Shown piece by piece: positions 14,401 to 28,387 of a stretch of 64,000 nucleotides of DNA. How positions within the stretch are numbered: position 1 is the first letter of the stretch; each line of letters opens with the position of its first letter. The stretch lies in assembly GCA_963277665.1 (NCBI GenBank), contig OY728165.1, forward strand, positions 1,756,494,772-1,756,558,771, written 5' to 3'. The DNA comes from Viscum album (lineage: Eukaryota > Streptophyta > Magnoliopsida > Santalales > Viscaceae). The position numbers and the translations under genes are program-made. The notes beneath the pieces are model-generated. The model did no database searches. It saw only the letters and a program-made list of their open reading frames with translations, and was not told where the DNA came from.

Positions 14401-16260
14401 TGTTAGGTACACTAGTAAAGATACCTTGAGTGGGGGGGTGAAATAGGTTATGACAGATTGAAACAACTACCCCTATTGTTATTGTTTTGTTTTCATAAAA
14501 AAATTGTACTCTATATCATTACCATTTTCAAGTATGAAAAACATTAATTTCTGAATGGGTCACAACAATTTTACCTGGATCACCCACACTAACCTATTTT
14601 TAAGGAGAATACATCGATAATGTGAAGATGTATCAAATCCTCTATAAGTGCACTATAGATCACAATGTCTTTAGTGAACATATAGTCCCTCATAGTTTAT
14701 AACCTATGACAATTTGGAAGTTCACTGCTCTCTCAACTGATTTTTGGTAACTGCTTCTTCAAAAGATGCAATCACAATATAATGATTAGACGGTCCATTC
14801 ATTATCATTAATGAATTCATCATCTAGGGTATGTAGATGCTCTGTTGAAGTTCAATCCTCACCCAATGATGATTACCACATTCCATTAACATTGGGAACT
14901 AACATTTGAAATTATTTTTCAAGGATCACTACTTCGGAAACAATCCTATTTTACAAAGCTCCATCAACCTTTGCAATGTTCATGCCTCATAACAACGCAC
15001 AATTTGTCACAGTGCACACTACATTCTAGAGGACACTAATTCACAAAGAAAACTACTTTGCAGAACTCAATTCATCCCATAGCTCATTCCACCTTGGAGT
15101 ACAACTTCTCTTGTGATATCAAAAAGATCAAAAAATTCATTTCAAATCAAAATTCTTTTGCAAAGCTGAACTAGCATTCACAGTGTTACTTCCTTTCATA
15201 GAGCACAACTATACTCTATGAGTTCCCCTTACATTCGCAATGATCACATCCTATTTGAACCTCCTTCATAATAAAAGATCCTGATGTCTTTCATTGGTTA
15301 CCTATACTCTTCTTTTAGGGTTAGAGGCCTATTTATAAGTGTTTCCCAAAGACTCCAGAATCATCCACGCCATATAAGTGGCACGTAATCCCAAATAGTA
15401 GAGCTCAAAAATTTCAGATGACATTTTCTCTACAACGACAAAAACTTTGTAAATTTTCAGATCATAAATACTTTTATAATCACAGATAATTCCATTGATC
15501 CCTTTGTGTCATCTCCGCAATGATTATTTTAAATGCAGATCCTTACACCAAAACTGTTTCCTCACATCAATGATCTTCATGTCTTCCATTCACGAACTCA
15601 TCATAATTATAGAGATCACTATCAGAATTCTTCATGTCGTTGTTAAATATACCTTATAAATACTATCTTAATAAAATTACAGCCTTTCCAATATTTTGAT
15701 AACATATTCAAGGAAATCCACTATTCACAATGATCACCAAACTCCAAATATATGACCCCAAATATTTTTCAAACACAGTAAAATAGAGCCGCGATGTATC
15801 TGTTATTTTGTACCACCTAAAAATCATGAATTCCATTATCATAGATCTTTATCAACTTTCATGGACAAAAACATCTCTAGAACTCAATAATTCACCATGA
15901 AAACCGTCTTTGTCACCAAGTACAACCATCCCAGAAGTGATTCAATGTTACCATGAGGAATTTTTTCCAACAATATAAAATGGAGCCCTAGTACTTCTAC
16001 ATACTCAAGATCTAAAATTCATAGAGTTATCTCCTTCAACTTTCATCATTTTCAACCTCTACTCAATTGCAATCGACTGGAACATCCTACTGGGAATCTC
16101 TTTATAACATGATGAGGAAATAAAGTAGGATTTATACCTGAAAAATAACAAACAATTAGATCTCATAACCATGGAACATGAAAGACTCAACATTAATTAA
16201 ATATATCTTTCCTTTATTTCTTTTTTGGTTATCCTATCCCAAAGTCTACAAATTTCAACA
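14401..16260 (-). repeat. copia 5' LTR (outer end uncertain)
   Basis: The plus strand begins TGTTAGGTACAC directly beside the PBS, so on the minus strand the LTR ends GTGTACCTAACA, the usual TG...CA terminus. A run of G followed by TGAAATAGG at 14431-14446 resembles a string common near the ends of plant copia LTRs. The other end is placed near a CA at about 16260 with low confidence because no second LTR copy was recognised. No ORF or gene was seen inside. Confidence 0.5.
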
Positions 16261-16500
16261 TAGGAATGATGATGAATGATGCATGATCCTTTCCCAGGCC
16301 TCTACTCCATAATATGTATCACCTCATTTAGTAGCCAAAAAATTACTATTCTGTGCGTTAAACTAAAAGGGACCCTAAATACCAGTGTCCGAGTTGGTCT
16401 CTAGTGTTTACAAAACATGTTAAACATTATTGACATTGTTTCCCTTAAAACCCATGAAACCTTATATGTGACTACATCCAAACTCCATCATATCCCTATA

Positions 16501-16518
16501 CCAGAACTCTAATACAAC
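16501..16518 (-). other. degenerate tRNA-iMet primer binding site of a second element
   Basis: The minus strand reads GTTGTATTAGAGTTCTGG, close to the GTTGGTATCAGAGCTCTGG context typical of Ty3/gypsy elements. It directly follows what would be an LTR end (GTTCACGACA). The body of the element it belonged to (lower coordinates) was not recognised, perhaps because the copia element lies there. Confidence 0.5.
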
Positions 16519-16520
16519 TC

Positions 16521-19460
16521 TGTCGTGAACCCCTTCTTACAATAAGAACCCCTCGTGAGACCAAAATATGAGAACGAAGATTGTGATCCCCGAGTCCCGC
16601 ATTTAGTATACATCGGGTTGTCGACTAGCACCAAGGGTGTATTGAACTCATGAATGAAATGCATTACCCTCTAAGAGGGAACATGCGAAAGAGAGAGATA
16701 AGATAGAAACCAACCAACTCCAAATCAAAATACAATATATAAGAATGCCAAATAAAAAATTTGTAATGTCATGGATGAACTACAATAATTATATATGAAA
16801 ACTACTAGTACCAAAATAATGTTAAAAAGAATTGACCACCAAGGCCAAACAATTCATGCACCCCTACACTATTAATAACCAGCCTGATCTCTAACCTACT
16901 CCAAGTGACCAGAAAAATTGTTTATATATACATAGGTTGAGTATAACAGTATACTCAATATGATCCTTCCCAAAGCTGCTTATGCAGTAGTAAATAAAGA
17001 ATTATTACACATAGTGAAGAAAAAAGTGAAACTATGTCATCACCTAAACTTGTATGATAGGTTCCCATACACACCATGGCTACTATCACCATGTATCACA
17101 TTCCGGAGTATATAATATAAAATATAATATAAATAGTACCAATCTACCACTACCCCAAAAGTTTCCATCTTTTCCCGAACATCACACGTCATAATCATCT
17201 CTCCCCAAAATGTCATGCCCACAGACACCTATGTCTAGATCCATAACATTCAATCGGTGTAACACAACCACTACATCTACATCACCAATGTTATCATGTA
17301 GTTTTTGGGATCCTACATATCTCTCTTAACATGTATCATATGACTTTTATTATACCTCATGACACTACAGCCCATATGCTGAGTAAGAAACCTCAATCCA
17401 TCACATCGCATACATGTTACACATAAAGTTGTGTATAGAAAACTATATCCAAAATATATCTCCAGGAATAACCACAATCCATTAGATTCCCCTAAACACT
17501 TATATTTATGAAAACTAAATGTCATGCATGCTGGTACATGTATCTACCAAGAGAAGAGTGTGATGACAGAGGGGGTAGTCAACCATCGCTCCTCCAATCA
17601 GAATGTTGGGGAAAACACTACCTTGTGCTCAGAAACCCTAGGGTGTCAGTTTCCCTAATTGATAGGGTGGTGTAGCGAATATGATAAAATAAATTTTATA
17701 ATATAATTCATCTCACAACCACACTATGGGAAAAACCCAGTCATAGACTCAATTTAAGATAACTTCTCTCGAACTCTCAACTTCCACTAATATGACTATA
17801 TATCATATAAGAATATAACCATTTAAAGATGTATAATAAATTACTTATATCTTTTTATCATATTTATTTTATGTTAATTAATTCAGTATGCATTAATTTA
17901 CAATTATTAATTCCACATTACATTTCATTAGCACCACAACAATGTTCCATTCCCTTCTTGAATAACCAAAACAGGTCCATAGATTCTCAGAAATATTGCC
18001 TCTGCATTTTATCCAAAATAGCTCAAACCCCATTTTTTGAATTCATCTATTCATCATTTATTAACAGTTATATTTATTTCCCTAATTACAATGCAAAATA
18101 GAAATCATTCAATATATCATAACACAAGGGGATCAATATGGTCTGTAGCTGAACAACATATCGATTATTTTCCACCAATAGCAAGATTGTAGAGCCACCC
18201 ATCCTAAATATTCTAAACATGGAAATCATGTGGCATACCCCACATGTCATCATATATTTTGGAATGAGGGTAAGAATGAACGACTTCCATATGTAGTTGG
18301 AAAACTTATTTAAATAATTAACCAACATGATTCATCATGCATCCAACATTCATATCCTACTTGTTTTATCATCTCTAGTGGCCTCCCACACACAAACATG
18401 ATCAAACTGATGCTCCTCTCCACTATATGCATCAATTTCCTCTACAACCACTGGGAATCCCTACACCCACAGCTCAAAACCTCCATATGGGATTATAACA
18501 TACCACAATCAATAGGAAATAACAATGAAACTGGGCTATTGGGAAAAAACAAGGCATTCTTCTTTCCATGGAAACAAGCTCTCATGGCTCCAAAGAAGAA
18601 GGTACACGACCATACAAGAAAGTGAGTAACATCGAAACCTATGAGGAATTAACTTTTATTGTTACACCGGATATTTAATCCATCATGAAATAGCTGATTC
18701 AATATTATAAGGTTCAAACTATGTGAAATCTGAACAACAATCTATCATCGACATCATTAATTAATTAACAATGAGTACTATATAAATTTTATTATCATCA
18801 ATTTACAACAATAAATAACTATATTTATCTAAATTGCTAATTATATTTGGAAACAACATTTATAATTAATCCAAATTTAAATTCTTTAACAATTTCATTC
18901 AAGAACAACATTCCCAACAAAGCATGAATTTATATCACACTACATAGATAATTAAAGAGAAAATCATATATGATCGATCCCAATTTATATATTTGGTTTA
19001 AATATTTTTTATAATAATTCCACTGTGATCTAGTGAGGTGAACCATGCTAACTCTAAAGTTTCATGTAAAATAATAGATAAGACTTGAATCCCCTATATC
19101 AAAAGGATCCTGATGTATTCAATGAACATGCCAACAAAATGGATCAATATCCCCTCTCTTCGTGAAAACTAGACCCACCTTAGGATGCCTCAACATGAAG
19201 TCACCAATCAACACTAAAAAACACAAATAAAAATATGGTGATCATATTCCATAACATTGTATTGCGAAAATAGGAAATAATGACAAATGAAACCCTAAAA
19301 ACAAATGTAGATCGTACATTATGTCAAAGGGGGATCGACAATTTCGTCTTGCACCAAAATAAGGGGTGGGATAAATCAGAGAGAAACATCACGGGGATAT
19401 GTTAAAATATTATGGTTTAATCACATGAATCATACAAGAGGATATTCTCATGGCTCCTCA
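16521..19460 (-). repeat. probable Ty3/gypsy LTR remnant (extent uncertain)
   Basis: The sequence begins TGTCGTGAACCCC next to a PBS-like site, the inverted form of the ...GTCACGACA LTR end of many plant gypsy elements. A perfect inverted repeat (TTGAGTAT at 16937-16944, ATACTCAA at 16951-16958, six-base loop) sits where such LTRs carry a U5 hairpin. No second LTR or 3' terminus was found, so the end is arbitrary. The ORFs in it (for example 17829-18101 and 18398-18625) show no conserved domain. Confidence 0.4.
16937..16958. other. perfect inverted repeat, candidate U5 hairpin
   Basis: Arms TTGAGTAT and ATACTCAA pair over eight bases around the loop AACAGT. It is about 420 bases inside the LTR-like remnant. 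Its TGAG...CTCA outer bases recall the hairpins in the U5 regions of elements 1 and 2 further right. Confidence 0.6.
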
Positions 19461-19760
19461 CATGGAGAGAAATGATAGGGAATAACAAGTAATAATTAAT
19501 CTCTATATTTTTATAACCAAAACGAAGTACCAGTTTAGATATAGTTTAGATGTACCAGTAGAGGCAGATATTTTCAATACTATGAGGTCTAACTGAGAAA
19601 AGGATCCTGGACAGTTAGTAATATTATTATATGATTCATGGGATTTGAAGCGCCCATAAATCACTTAAAAATGGCCAAAACACAGTTTACATCAAACTCA
19701 ACCGTCAAAAATGTAAAAATGTTGGAAGCTGGAAACTGTATTAAGAAACTTCACACTAAG

Positions 19761-20325
19761 ACTGATAGTTCAAAATGACATGCTGACATAGACAGTTCAA
19801 AATTATATTCCAACAATGAAAGTGAAAATTGACACAGTGACACTTACAATTCAAAATGACACACCAACACTGACATTTCAAAAATGACATGCAGATAATG
19901 ATAGTTCCAAATGACACACTGACACCGATAGTTCAAAATGACGTGCTGACTATGACCATTGAAAATGACATTCCGAAACCTATAGTTCAAAACCATACAC
20001 CCACAATGACAATATAAATGGCCTTATGACACCGACAGTTCAAAATAACATATCGACACAGACATTTAAAAAAAGACACACAAACACTAATAATTCCAAA
20101 TAACATACCAACACCATCATTTAAAAATTGTTCGCCAACACTGACTATTCACAAGGAAACACCAGAACCTATATTTAAAAATGAAAATACAACATCGACA
20201 GTTTGAATGGAAATGACAACACTGAATGATAAAATAACACACTCACACCGACAGTTTGAAATGTCATGCTAACATCGAGAGATAAAAATGACATGCCGAA
20301 ACTGACAGTTCAAGATGAATCACCG
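19761..20325. repeat. 27-bp tandem repeat array, about 21 units
   Basis: Successive units of 26-28 bases, mostly exactly 27, follow the pattern ACTGACAGTTCAAAATGACAYNCCGAC. About 21 units can be laid end to end; neighbouring units usually share 17-22 positions. The array is neither extended nor homogenised, so it is old. One plus-strand frame is free of stops in several consecutive units, but overall the array is not open. No transposon terminus or gene borders it that I can see. Confidence 0.85.
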
Positions 20326-20329
20326 AAGT

Positions 20330-23300
20330 TACTATTAACAAGATTGGAAATTTGAAATTGTGTAGGGGATATGTAACCTTGAACTCCTAGAAACCTTCAA
20401 CCACCATATTTAAGGAATGGAATTGACTGGATAGGTCCGGGCCATTATACACTGGCTAGTTTTTTAATTCATTCATAAATTGAATTATGTGTTTTAGGTG
20501 ACTACATGAATATATTTTTTCAAAACTTAATGTTTTGAATAATTTTGAAAAATTTTATTCAAGAAATTTCACCACCCATATGCCACCCATGGTGAGGATA
20601 TTCTTGGAGACCAATTCTCTACCTATCAGGTAAACAATAATACCAAAAACCATAGATTCCAATATAATATATCTCACTAAATTAAATCCTTATAGTAGAA
20701 ATTTAGTTTTTTATATACCCTTTTAATATATGCATATTCCATTAAATATTGTACATCATTTTATAATTTAAATGACCATATATTCTTATCTCTATAACAA
20801 ATTGAACCATCATGTGATCTATCATATCAATGAATGATGGGGGGAATAAATTATCCAATTTCCATAATATGAATACTTTCATTTTCCGAAATTTCAAAAT
20901 TAATTATGTCTATAATTATATTTCATGTAGTTGTGGAAAAGAAACACATATTTTGTAATGTGAAATAATTATTTTTAGGACGAATTTAATGTGATGTTAC
21001 AAATATTAAATCATACATCAAACTATAACTATCAAATGATTTCAAAACCATTATCATTAACTCAGTAATTGGAATGTCATACTTGAGATTTAATGAATAC
21101 CCTTCAAGATAATTCTAATCGTTATAGTAGATGAAAAACATATATATAAGTTAATGAGAATAATTATAAGATATTAGATGAAGAAAATTACATTATTTAC
21201 CCTTACTGTAACCAACAATTACTTTATCCCCGTGTAAATAATTTTCATAGTATCCTCAATTGCATCATTTATTTTCTCGGGTGCATCTACCAATGTGTCA
21301 ATGATACTGTCATAAACAATATTCGTTTTTGCATGACATTAAAAAATATGATATAAAACCACTTCTTGTGTGGTAATTTAAAAAGATATCTATGTTTTCC
21401 AACTTATTTTCAAAATAGTTTTTGAAAATCCGTTACCCAAATACATGACAATATCATTTACCATCACGCACTATTGATCATCAATTTGTTGAGACAATAC
21501 TTTACCTTCTTCTGAATTCCAATTGAATGATGTCATCGGAGTTTTATAGTTATGCCATCTGGTAAAAATATATGACCACCTAGAATCACATTCTTTGATG
21601 AATCATTCAACCTAAGATCCTACATTGTTAATAAATTGGAAACTATTGTATTCCATTAATGATTTAACATGAAAATTTTATATAAGAAGGAAATTCATTA
21701 TCATCCTACAAAACATCACTTTCTATGTGTGATGTTCATTTATGTAAACATTATACAACACTACACCTAACTCCCACATTAATTTCATACCATTAATCAA
21801 ATGGATAAAAAATTACATTAATATATTTACATAGTTGTCTTTGTCCGAATATAATTTCATATTGAATTATATATTTATAGTTACACATAATCACAATAAA
21901 AATATAGAATTTACCTACATAACCGTCCTTTTATTATGAGTCCTATTTTTAAAAATTAAATGGTTCACTCCATTTATAGATATAAAAAAATTAGGTATCT
22001 CTGAACAATTTTAAATTTATAATAGTCATGAAATATTTTCATCCATTATGGAGGGGTTGATGGGTGACAATGTTTTCCATATTGATTTCATGTATGCACA
22101 CTTAACATCAAATTCCATGAAATTACATCACTTTGTTATAAGTTCATATATTGTGGTATGATGTAAAATTACCATAAAATTGTTTTTGGGAATGATTCAT
22201 CTTTTTTTTTCAACATACAACAATATGGTAATTTTTAAGATATTGAAGATCAATTTAAAATAATATATTTTCACTTAGATTGATGTATTTTCATTAATAT
22301 ATCAAATCCATTGAACATGGCATTTTTTATCATCATATGCTCAACAAGGAAGCTATTTATCTTCATGTAAAATATCATTCGAGGTAGAATTCTGTTCATT
22401 AAATCTTATTTCATTCCATTTTTTACCATTTTGATATTTTTTAGCTTCAATATGGATTTAAATGTTGTATATTTTGTACAAAAAAATAATATGTCATCTT
22501 CTCGCAATGCATTGGCTCATGAAAAAAATTGGACAATCATAAATATGAAATTCAACTATAATTTTAATTTTATGTATTTGTTCGTCATTATCATTTAATG
22601 TTATAATTATATCATTCAAAAAATATTCATCATTGTATACAACTGTAATCATGTCATATGGTCTATAATATGTATTTCTATCTGATTCAAAAGGAAAATT
22701 TACTTCTTCATAATGTTTAGTATAACATTATAACATAAATTTATTCAATTATAGATCACATGTTATTACTAATCATTTAGTGTAATTAGTCATTAATAAA
22801 AAATAGAAAAATCATGGATAAAAGAGCAAAAATGGCTCATATTCAAAATCATTCGATAAATATACAAAGTCTTTAAACCAATAACCATTCATTTTTGTCA
22901 TATGATTGACATATATTTATTTTTTATTTATATACATTCTTTTAGATTCAATATTTATCATATTTAACAAATATAAATAACCAAATATAAGGAAGAATTT
23001 TAGAATCTTTGAAGGATATTCTTTATACATACACACACATATAAACACCATATTTGATATAAATTGTCATTACATTAACAACAGCTGAGGACATATAAAT
23101 AACACGATTTATATGAATGTAAATAATTATAATAGTAATTTTTTATTAAAATATGTTTCAAATCAAAAATCATTTTTATTTTCTATATCATGGGAGATAA
23201 TAAGGTAAACTTATAAAATGGGTATCTATTTCTCCAATAAATTCACAACATCAAATGTCATAGAGGTTATCAAAAGTTGTTGGAGATCATCATAAATAAA

Positions 23301-25260
23301 TAGATATTAATATTTTGGATAATTCTATGTATATATATTTTATTGTATATTTTTTAGTTTTCTTACATAGAGCATGTTTAATTATGAGTGTTATTGTTTC
23401 ATGTACATAATACTTATTTTATATTAGAAAGCTAATCTTGAATCATTATTGGATGAAACATGATTAATAATGTTTTCCTTTTAATAAAAAATTATAATAT
23501 TTCTTTTCCAAATGTGTGTAGTGATATAATACCAAAACCCCTTAAATAGTTGGTAAACCGTTAGTTATGTTATTCAATCCATTTAATGAGTTAATGAAAT
23601 ATTATAATATTTATAGGATTTTTATTTTTTATACAGAAAATGAATATTTTGGAACATTTAAAATACTCATAATTTTTTTCTCAATGGTAATACATATTTA
23701 CATATACTTAAACCATTTATGAGAGTAATAATGTTCCAGTAACCATGACTCACTATGGGTAATTTAATCCACAAAAAAAATTTATGGTTGGGGGATAATA
23801 ACCCACTATATCATTTTAACTTTTATAAAAGGAAATTCACTCATTTCATCCAATGAAAAATATTCAAACATATCTAATGATTTATATTCAAATATTTTTT
23901 AAAAAATCTATTTATGGTTCCATTTTTTGTGTATTTCATTTTTATATTTTAGGTGGAAATGATAAAAGTGATATTTAACTAATAACATTGACTATTTTTT
24001 TCACACATTCAAAATATTATTTTATATTCAAGGATATATAAAACATTAAAATCATGTATACAACCCAGAAGCATTTAATTTATATAATTTGACTCATTTA
24101 ATTAGTCTATAAAAATATACTATTCATAAAAAAATAAAAAACATATAATTCCTTTTTGTAGAAACATAGAATCACATTTAAAATACCAAAATCAATCTAA
24201 TGGGAAAAGTTATATGGTAGGTTCTTACTGTTACTAAATACACATACTTAATTTCCCACAAGAAGATGATCTTTTACTTTAAAAAAAATTTCCTTGGAAA
24301 AAGTGCACATTGAAAAAATGATTTACCCACATCCGATATCCAACATCACTGAAATGTAATTAAAATGATTCATATCCCTATCATACACTCCATAACATTT
24401 ATTTTTCTTTTTATAAATCTTTTAATCATTTTAAATGCCTATATTTTCTTATATTGATACTGATTTTAGAAAAATTACAGTATAATATAAGACATATTAT
24501 GATAAAGAAAAAATGAACATAATAAATTGAAAAAAATTATATCGAGAGATCTTTAAAATTTATAGGAATGAAAATTTATTTATTTTATATAGAAAATGAG
24601 TAGATTTAATGAAAAAAATGGTAAAAAAAGTAAGAACCATTTTTCATGAAAAGAAGGTGCAAAAAAACATTCTAAATAAAAACAACAAAAAATCATATAA
24701 ACAAGGGGCCAACCATCTATAATAATCTTAGAATTAAAGAGAATAAAAAAAATTGATAAAAATGTTGAAGAAACCTCAATCATACAAGAACCCAATGAGA
24801 AGACCGTAAAACCATGAAAAAGGATAAATGATCCAAAAAACGAGTCACCAATAAAATTCCTTCTATTTAAGGCTTTATTTAGACGAAATATTCATAGGAG
24901 GTGATTGTAGTATGAAACATCCATGTGATATTTAATGGAGTGAAAAAGGGTAATCATTTATATAGTTCTTTGGAAATAAGGAATGATATATTTTAAATAC
25001 TAGTAAAACATCAATGATAAAATACATATTTTTTGATATTTAAATTGAAATAGATAATAATGCCCATGATTTACCATCGACAAAAAGGAACTGATAAATC
25101 ACGCATTTTTTCGTAATAATTCATAAGATCTCATAAATGTTTCTTTTATTAGTGATTAATATGGTTCTATTAAATTTTGTTCTTATTAATGTAAAAAATA
25201 TCACAGATTAATAGAAATGGAAGAAAATTGATAAAAATTTAATTTTTGGTTACAATAGAT
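20330..25260. other. AT-rich intergenic DNA, nothing recognised
   Basis: Long A/T-rich stretch without conserved protein strings, LTR pairs or RNA genes. The minus-strand ORF at 24580-24795 is a Phe/Leu/Ile-rich frame typical of T-rich sequence. I see no feature to annotate. Confidence 0.6.
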
Positions 25261-26600
25261 TTTTAATATTATGAAATGAAGTACGAGAAATTACACTATT
25301 AGAAAAACTAATAAATATTAAAAATCAATTAACTAAAAATTATTAAAAACCAATTATAAATGTTGGTTATATTAAATATTTTAATTAACTTGAAAATATG
25401 ATTATCAAAAAAAGAAAATATTAATTTTGATAATCCTAAAATATTAAAAATGAAAAAATTATATAACTTATGAATATATTATATATAATATATGTGAATA
25501 AATACAAAAATACACCTAAATAATAAAATATTCATCTATGTTGATGGGATTTAAAATAATATACAAATTTAAAATTAATAGATAATAACTTTAAAATGAT
25601 TTACATTATATTATATTTAAAAATGAATAAATATTAATTATGTATAATAAAAACTTATTAAAAATATTAAATATAAACAAATTAAAATTTATATATTAAA
25701 AATGAAAAATTATAGAAATATTAAATGAATACATATTAATGATTAATAACATACAAATATATTAGAAATGAAAAAGTATTAAAAATGAATAGATAAGAAA
25801 ATAAATATATATGAAAAATTATAAAAATTTAATAATTAAATTGAATAAATAGAAAAATATAACAAAATGAATTGATAATTATATTTATATAAATTGATGT
25901 ATTATAAAAAATGAATAAAAAATTAAAAAAGAAATATTATAATTAAAAACAAGGGATTAAAAATTATATAGAAATTAGTAACGAATTCATAATAATTTGG
26001 CAATGATTGAATTGTAAATATTTTAAAATAAATTTAAATAAATATTAATTACAAAAATTGAATACATATAAAAATTATTGATTATAAATATTAGAAAATT
26101 TAAAAATAAATATATCAATTGATTATATAAGCAAAATATTAAATGTAAAAATATTTAAAATGAATAAATATCTAGAAATATTACAAATAGTGATATATTA
26201 CAAATTAATAAGAAATATTTATTGAATACATATTAAAAATGAATAAAATTTAATTATAAAAATAAATATACTATAAAAATATTAAAAAAATAAAAAAATG
26301 ATTTTAAATATACCGATTACAAGAACATTATAACTGAATATATATTTAAATAGTTCAAAATAAATATTAAAAAGTTCATTTTAATTCAAGAGATTCATAA
26401 TGAGGTACTACATAAAAATGAAAAAAAATTATAATTCTATGAATATTCAAATAATAAAAAGTATTAAAATATATATTAATTAAATAATTACAATCATATT
26501 ATAAATATTAATTAATAATAATAAAAAAATAATAAATAAACATGATTAATTAAATAGTAATAAAAATTAATAAATATATATATATATATATATATAATTT
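25260..26600. repeat. extremely AT-rich low-complexity tract
   Basis: Almost only A and T for about 1.3 kb, with phrases such as ATTAAAAATGAATAAAT recurring at irregular spacing and a pure (TA)n run near 26571-26595. It may be a degenerate AT-rich satellite or a simple sequence expansion. It has no coding potential. Confidence 0.7.
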
Positions 26601-26719
26601 CATTAATTATATTTGAATACACGAATGACTTTTCCATTGATTGTGTGTACATATATGTTTACTTATTTACATGTACAAAAATGATATTTATTGTTTTAAA
26701 TGAAAAATGTCTTTTCTTA

Positions 26720-27216
26720 CTATACAATGTTATATTCATATACATATAAATGTGAATATACATTACATACAAATAGATACACACATACATATTCATAGAT
26801 ATACATGTACACATATATACAAATACATATACATGTACACATAGATGTACACATACACATACACATAGATATACACAAAAAAAAACAAAAACACAAACAC
26901 ATATACATATACATACATACAAATACATACTCGAACTCACACATATAAACATTCAATTACATACAATTATATAAAATTACATACATGCACATATACATAC
27001 ATTTTTGTACATAAACCTACATACACACACAAACTCATTAATATGCATTCATACATATACCAACATAAACATACACATCCATACAAATAAAAACATACAT
27101 ACATACATGTACATACATATATATACACATACACATATACATACACATATATGTATTCATACACAAATAAAAGCATACAAACAACTCAAAAAACACACAT
27201 ACATATAGATACACAT
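26720..27216. repeat. (ACAT/ACAC)n-type microsatellite, left tract
   Basis: Imperfect ACAT, ACAC and ATAC repeats with strong strand asymmetry (purine A and pyrimidine C/T, almost no G on the plus strand). The ORFs on both strands (Tyr/Val/Cys/Ile-rich on minus, Thr/His/Ile-rich on plus) are by-products of the repeat. The tract ends with AGATACACAT at 27207-27216, which is repeated on the other side of the adjoining segment. Confidence 0.85.
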
Positions 27217-28387
27217 TGTCGATGGCTCCCCATTCAGCTCACTCCTTCTCCCATCCTTCACTCTTTCCCTCCTTCTTAGGGTTTCAAGAATCTCCCAGCA
27301 GTGATGACACTTTCTCCTACTTTTTCAGCTACTTATCCTGCTTCTTTGGAATTATTCAACCCTGGTTCTCCTCCTTTGATTTCCCTTCATCCAACTAGAC
27401 CCTCTATTCTAGGGTTCCATTTTTCATGACTCGAGTTCTCCAACCCCATATTCTCCCTAAACTATATTTATTTCCCCTGGCGATGGTGACTGTATTCTCT
27501 CTTCCTAGATTTGAATTTTTATCCTTCTGAAGACGATTTCTTCATTTTTATCTTTCTCCGATCATTTATCCTTTAGTGGTCTATGAATCTTTCATTTTCT
27601 CCTTCTCTTTCTCCCATTGCGGTGCTCCTTTTCCTTCACTCTATGTCGGCACTAACGATTTTTTTGGCTTTCTCCATTTCGAATCCTTCTTCACATTTTT
27701 CTCCTTCCTATTTGGTTTTTTAGTGTCTGGTTAGCTGTTAAATTTCTGTGTTTTCACTCGTCTGCTTCTAGTTAAATCGGATGGTCTAGTGTTGGATTTT
27801 TTGTTGTTTCATCCCATTAAAGATGACATCTTCTATGGTTCGACAATGAGGTTTTTGTGGGGTTGCTAGTGCTGGTCATCCAGTGGCTCTCTATGGAGGT
27901 CTGACTGCTCCTACTCTGCTCTGGCCTATAGATCCACTGATCCTTCCAAGGTCGATAGGTTGGGATGGATCTGATGAGGCATTGGGAGGTGTTCGTGGGG
28001 GTTGGTTCTCTTTCTGACATTGATTTATATGTCAATGTGTTTTCGGTTTTTCTTTGGGGATGAAAATGGTGGTAATACAATGAGGTTCTTCGATGATGTT
28101 CTGGAGTTTCTGTTGGGAGGTTCCATCTTGCACTGTTCATTACCATTTTCTAACCGAGGTAGTGTCACGGTGGTCAGTTTGATATCTACAATTAGAAAAT
28201 TTGAATCTTCTATGGAGGTATGTGGATAGATCTTTTTTTTGTGGTGTCATTTATGTATCAGTGTTCGAAATTTGAATTTTTTATTTGGAATGATTTTTTT
28301 TGTGTGAATTTTGATTGTGAGGTTCCCACTGACCCAAAATGTTGTTTATTTAGAAAATTAAAAAAAATGAATTTGGAGGTTTCATAC
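27217..28387. mobile_element. 1.17-kb segment inserted in microsatellite (origin unknown)
   Basis: This segment has much higher G+C than its surroundings and starts with a C/T-rich, gene-leader-like part (27225-27480, including an ATGGCTCC start and AGGGTTTC) followed by T-rich, intron-like and then G/T-rich sequence. The same 10-mer, AGATACACAT, lies directly on both sides (27207-27216 and 28388-28397), as if a target site was duplicated. No poly(A), terminal inverted repeats, CTRR end or transposase was seen. It could be a transposed gene fragment or a truncated retroposon. The ORFs inside (for example 27216-27398 and 28002-28229) match nothing I recognise. Chance sharing of the 10-mer is possible because the flanks are repetitive. 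Confidence 0.45.

Larger units (their letters stand above)
9320..16260 (-). mobile_element. decayed Ty1/copia LTR retrotransposon (minus strand)
   Basis: Read on the minus strand, this stretch has the order LTR, PBS, gag, protease, (integrase region), RT, RNase H, polypurine tract, which is the copia domain order apart from the integrase that I could not confirm. Diagnostic strings are KWVFRN and NGIVI-like RT start (10562-10608), MDIKSIFLNG (10381-10417), LLGYSN-EW-DDRKST (9961-10020) and an LDSG protease motif (12209-12234). Stops and frameshifts interrupt every domain, so it is not functional. The 5' LTR begins at 14401 (plus coordinate); its outer end near 16260 is a guess based on a CA terminus. 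I could not recognise a matching 3' LTR below 9320. Confidence 0.75.

Noticed and set aside
19761..20325. CRISPR-like regular array
   Set aside because: Units are contiguous 27-mers without separate unique spacers, in plant-type DNA.
26659..27208. Overlapping ORFs of 60-100 residues on both strands, Tyr/Val/Cys-rich or Thr/His-rich
   Set aside because: They are translations of the ACAT/ACAC microsatellite. No composition or motif of a real protein; the same happens at 28350-28664.
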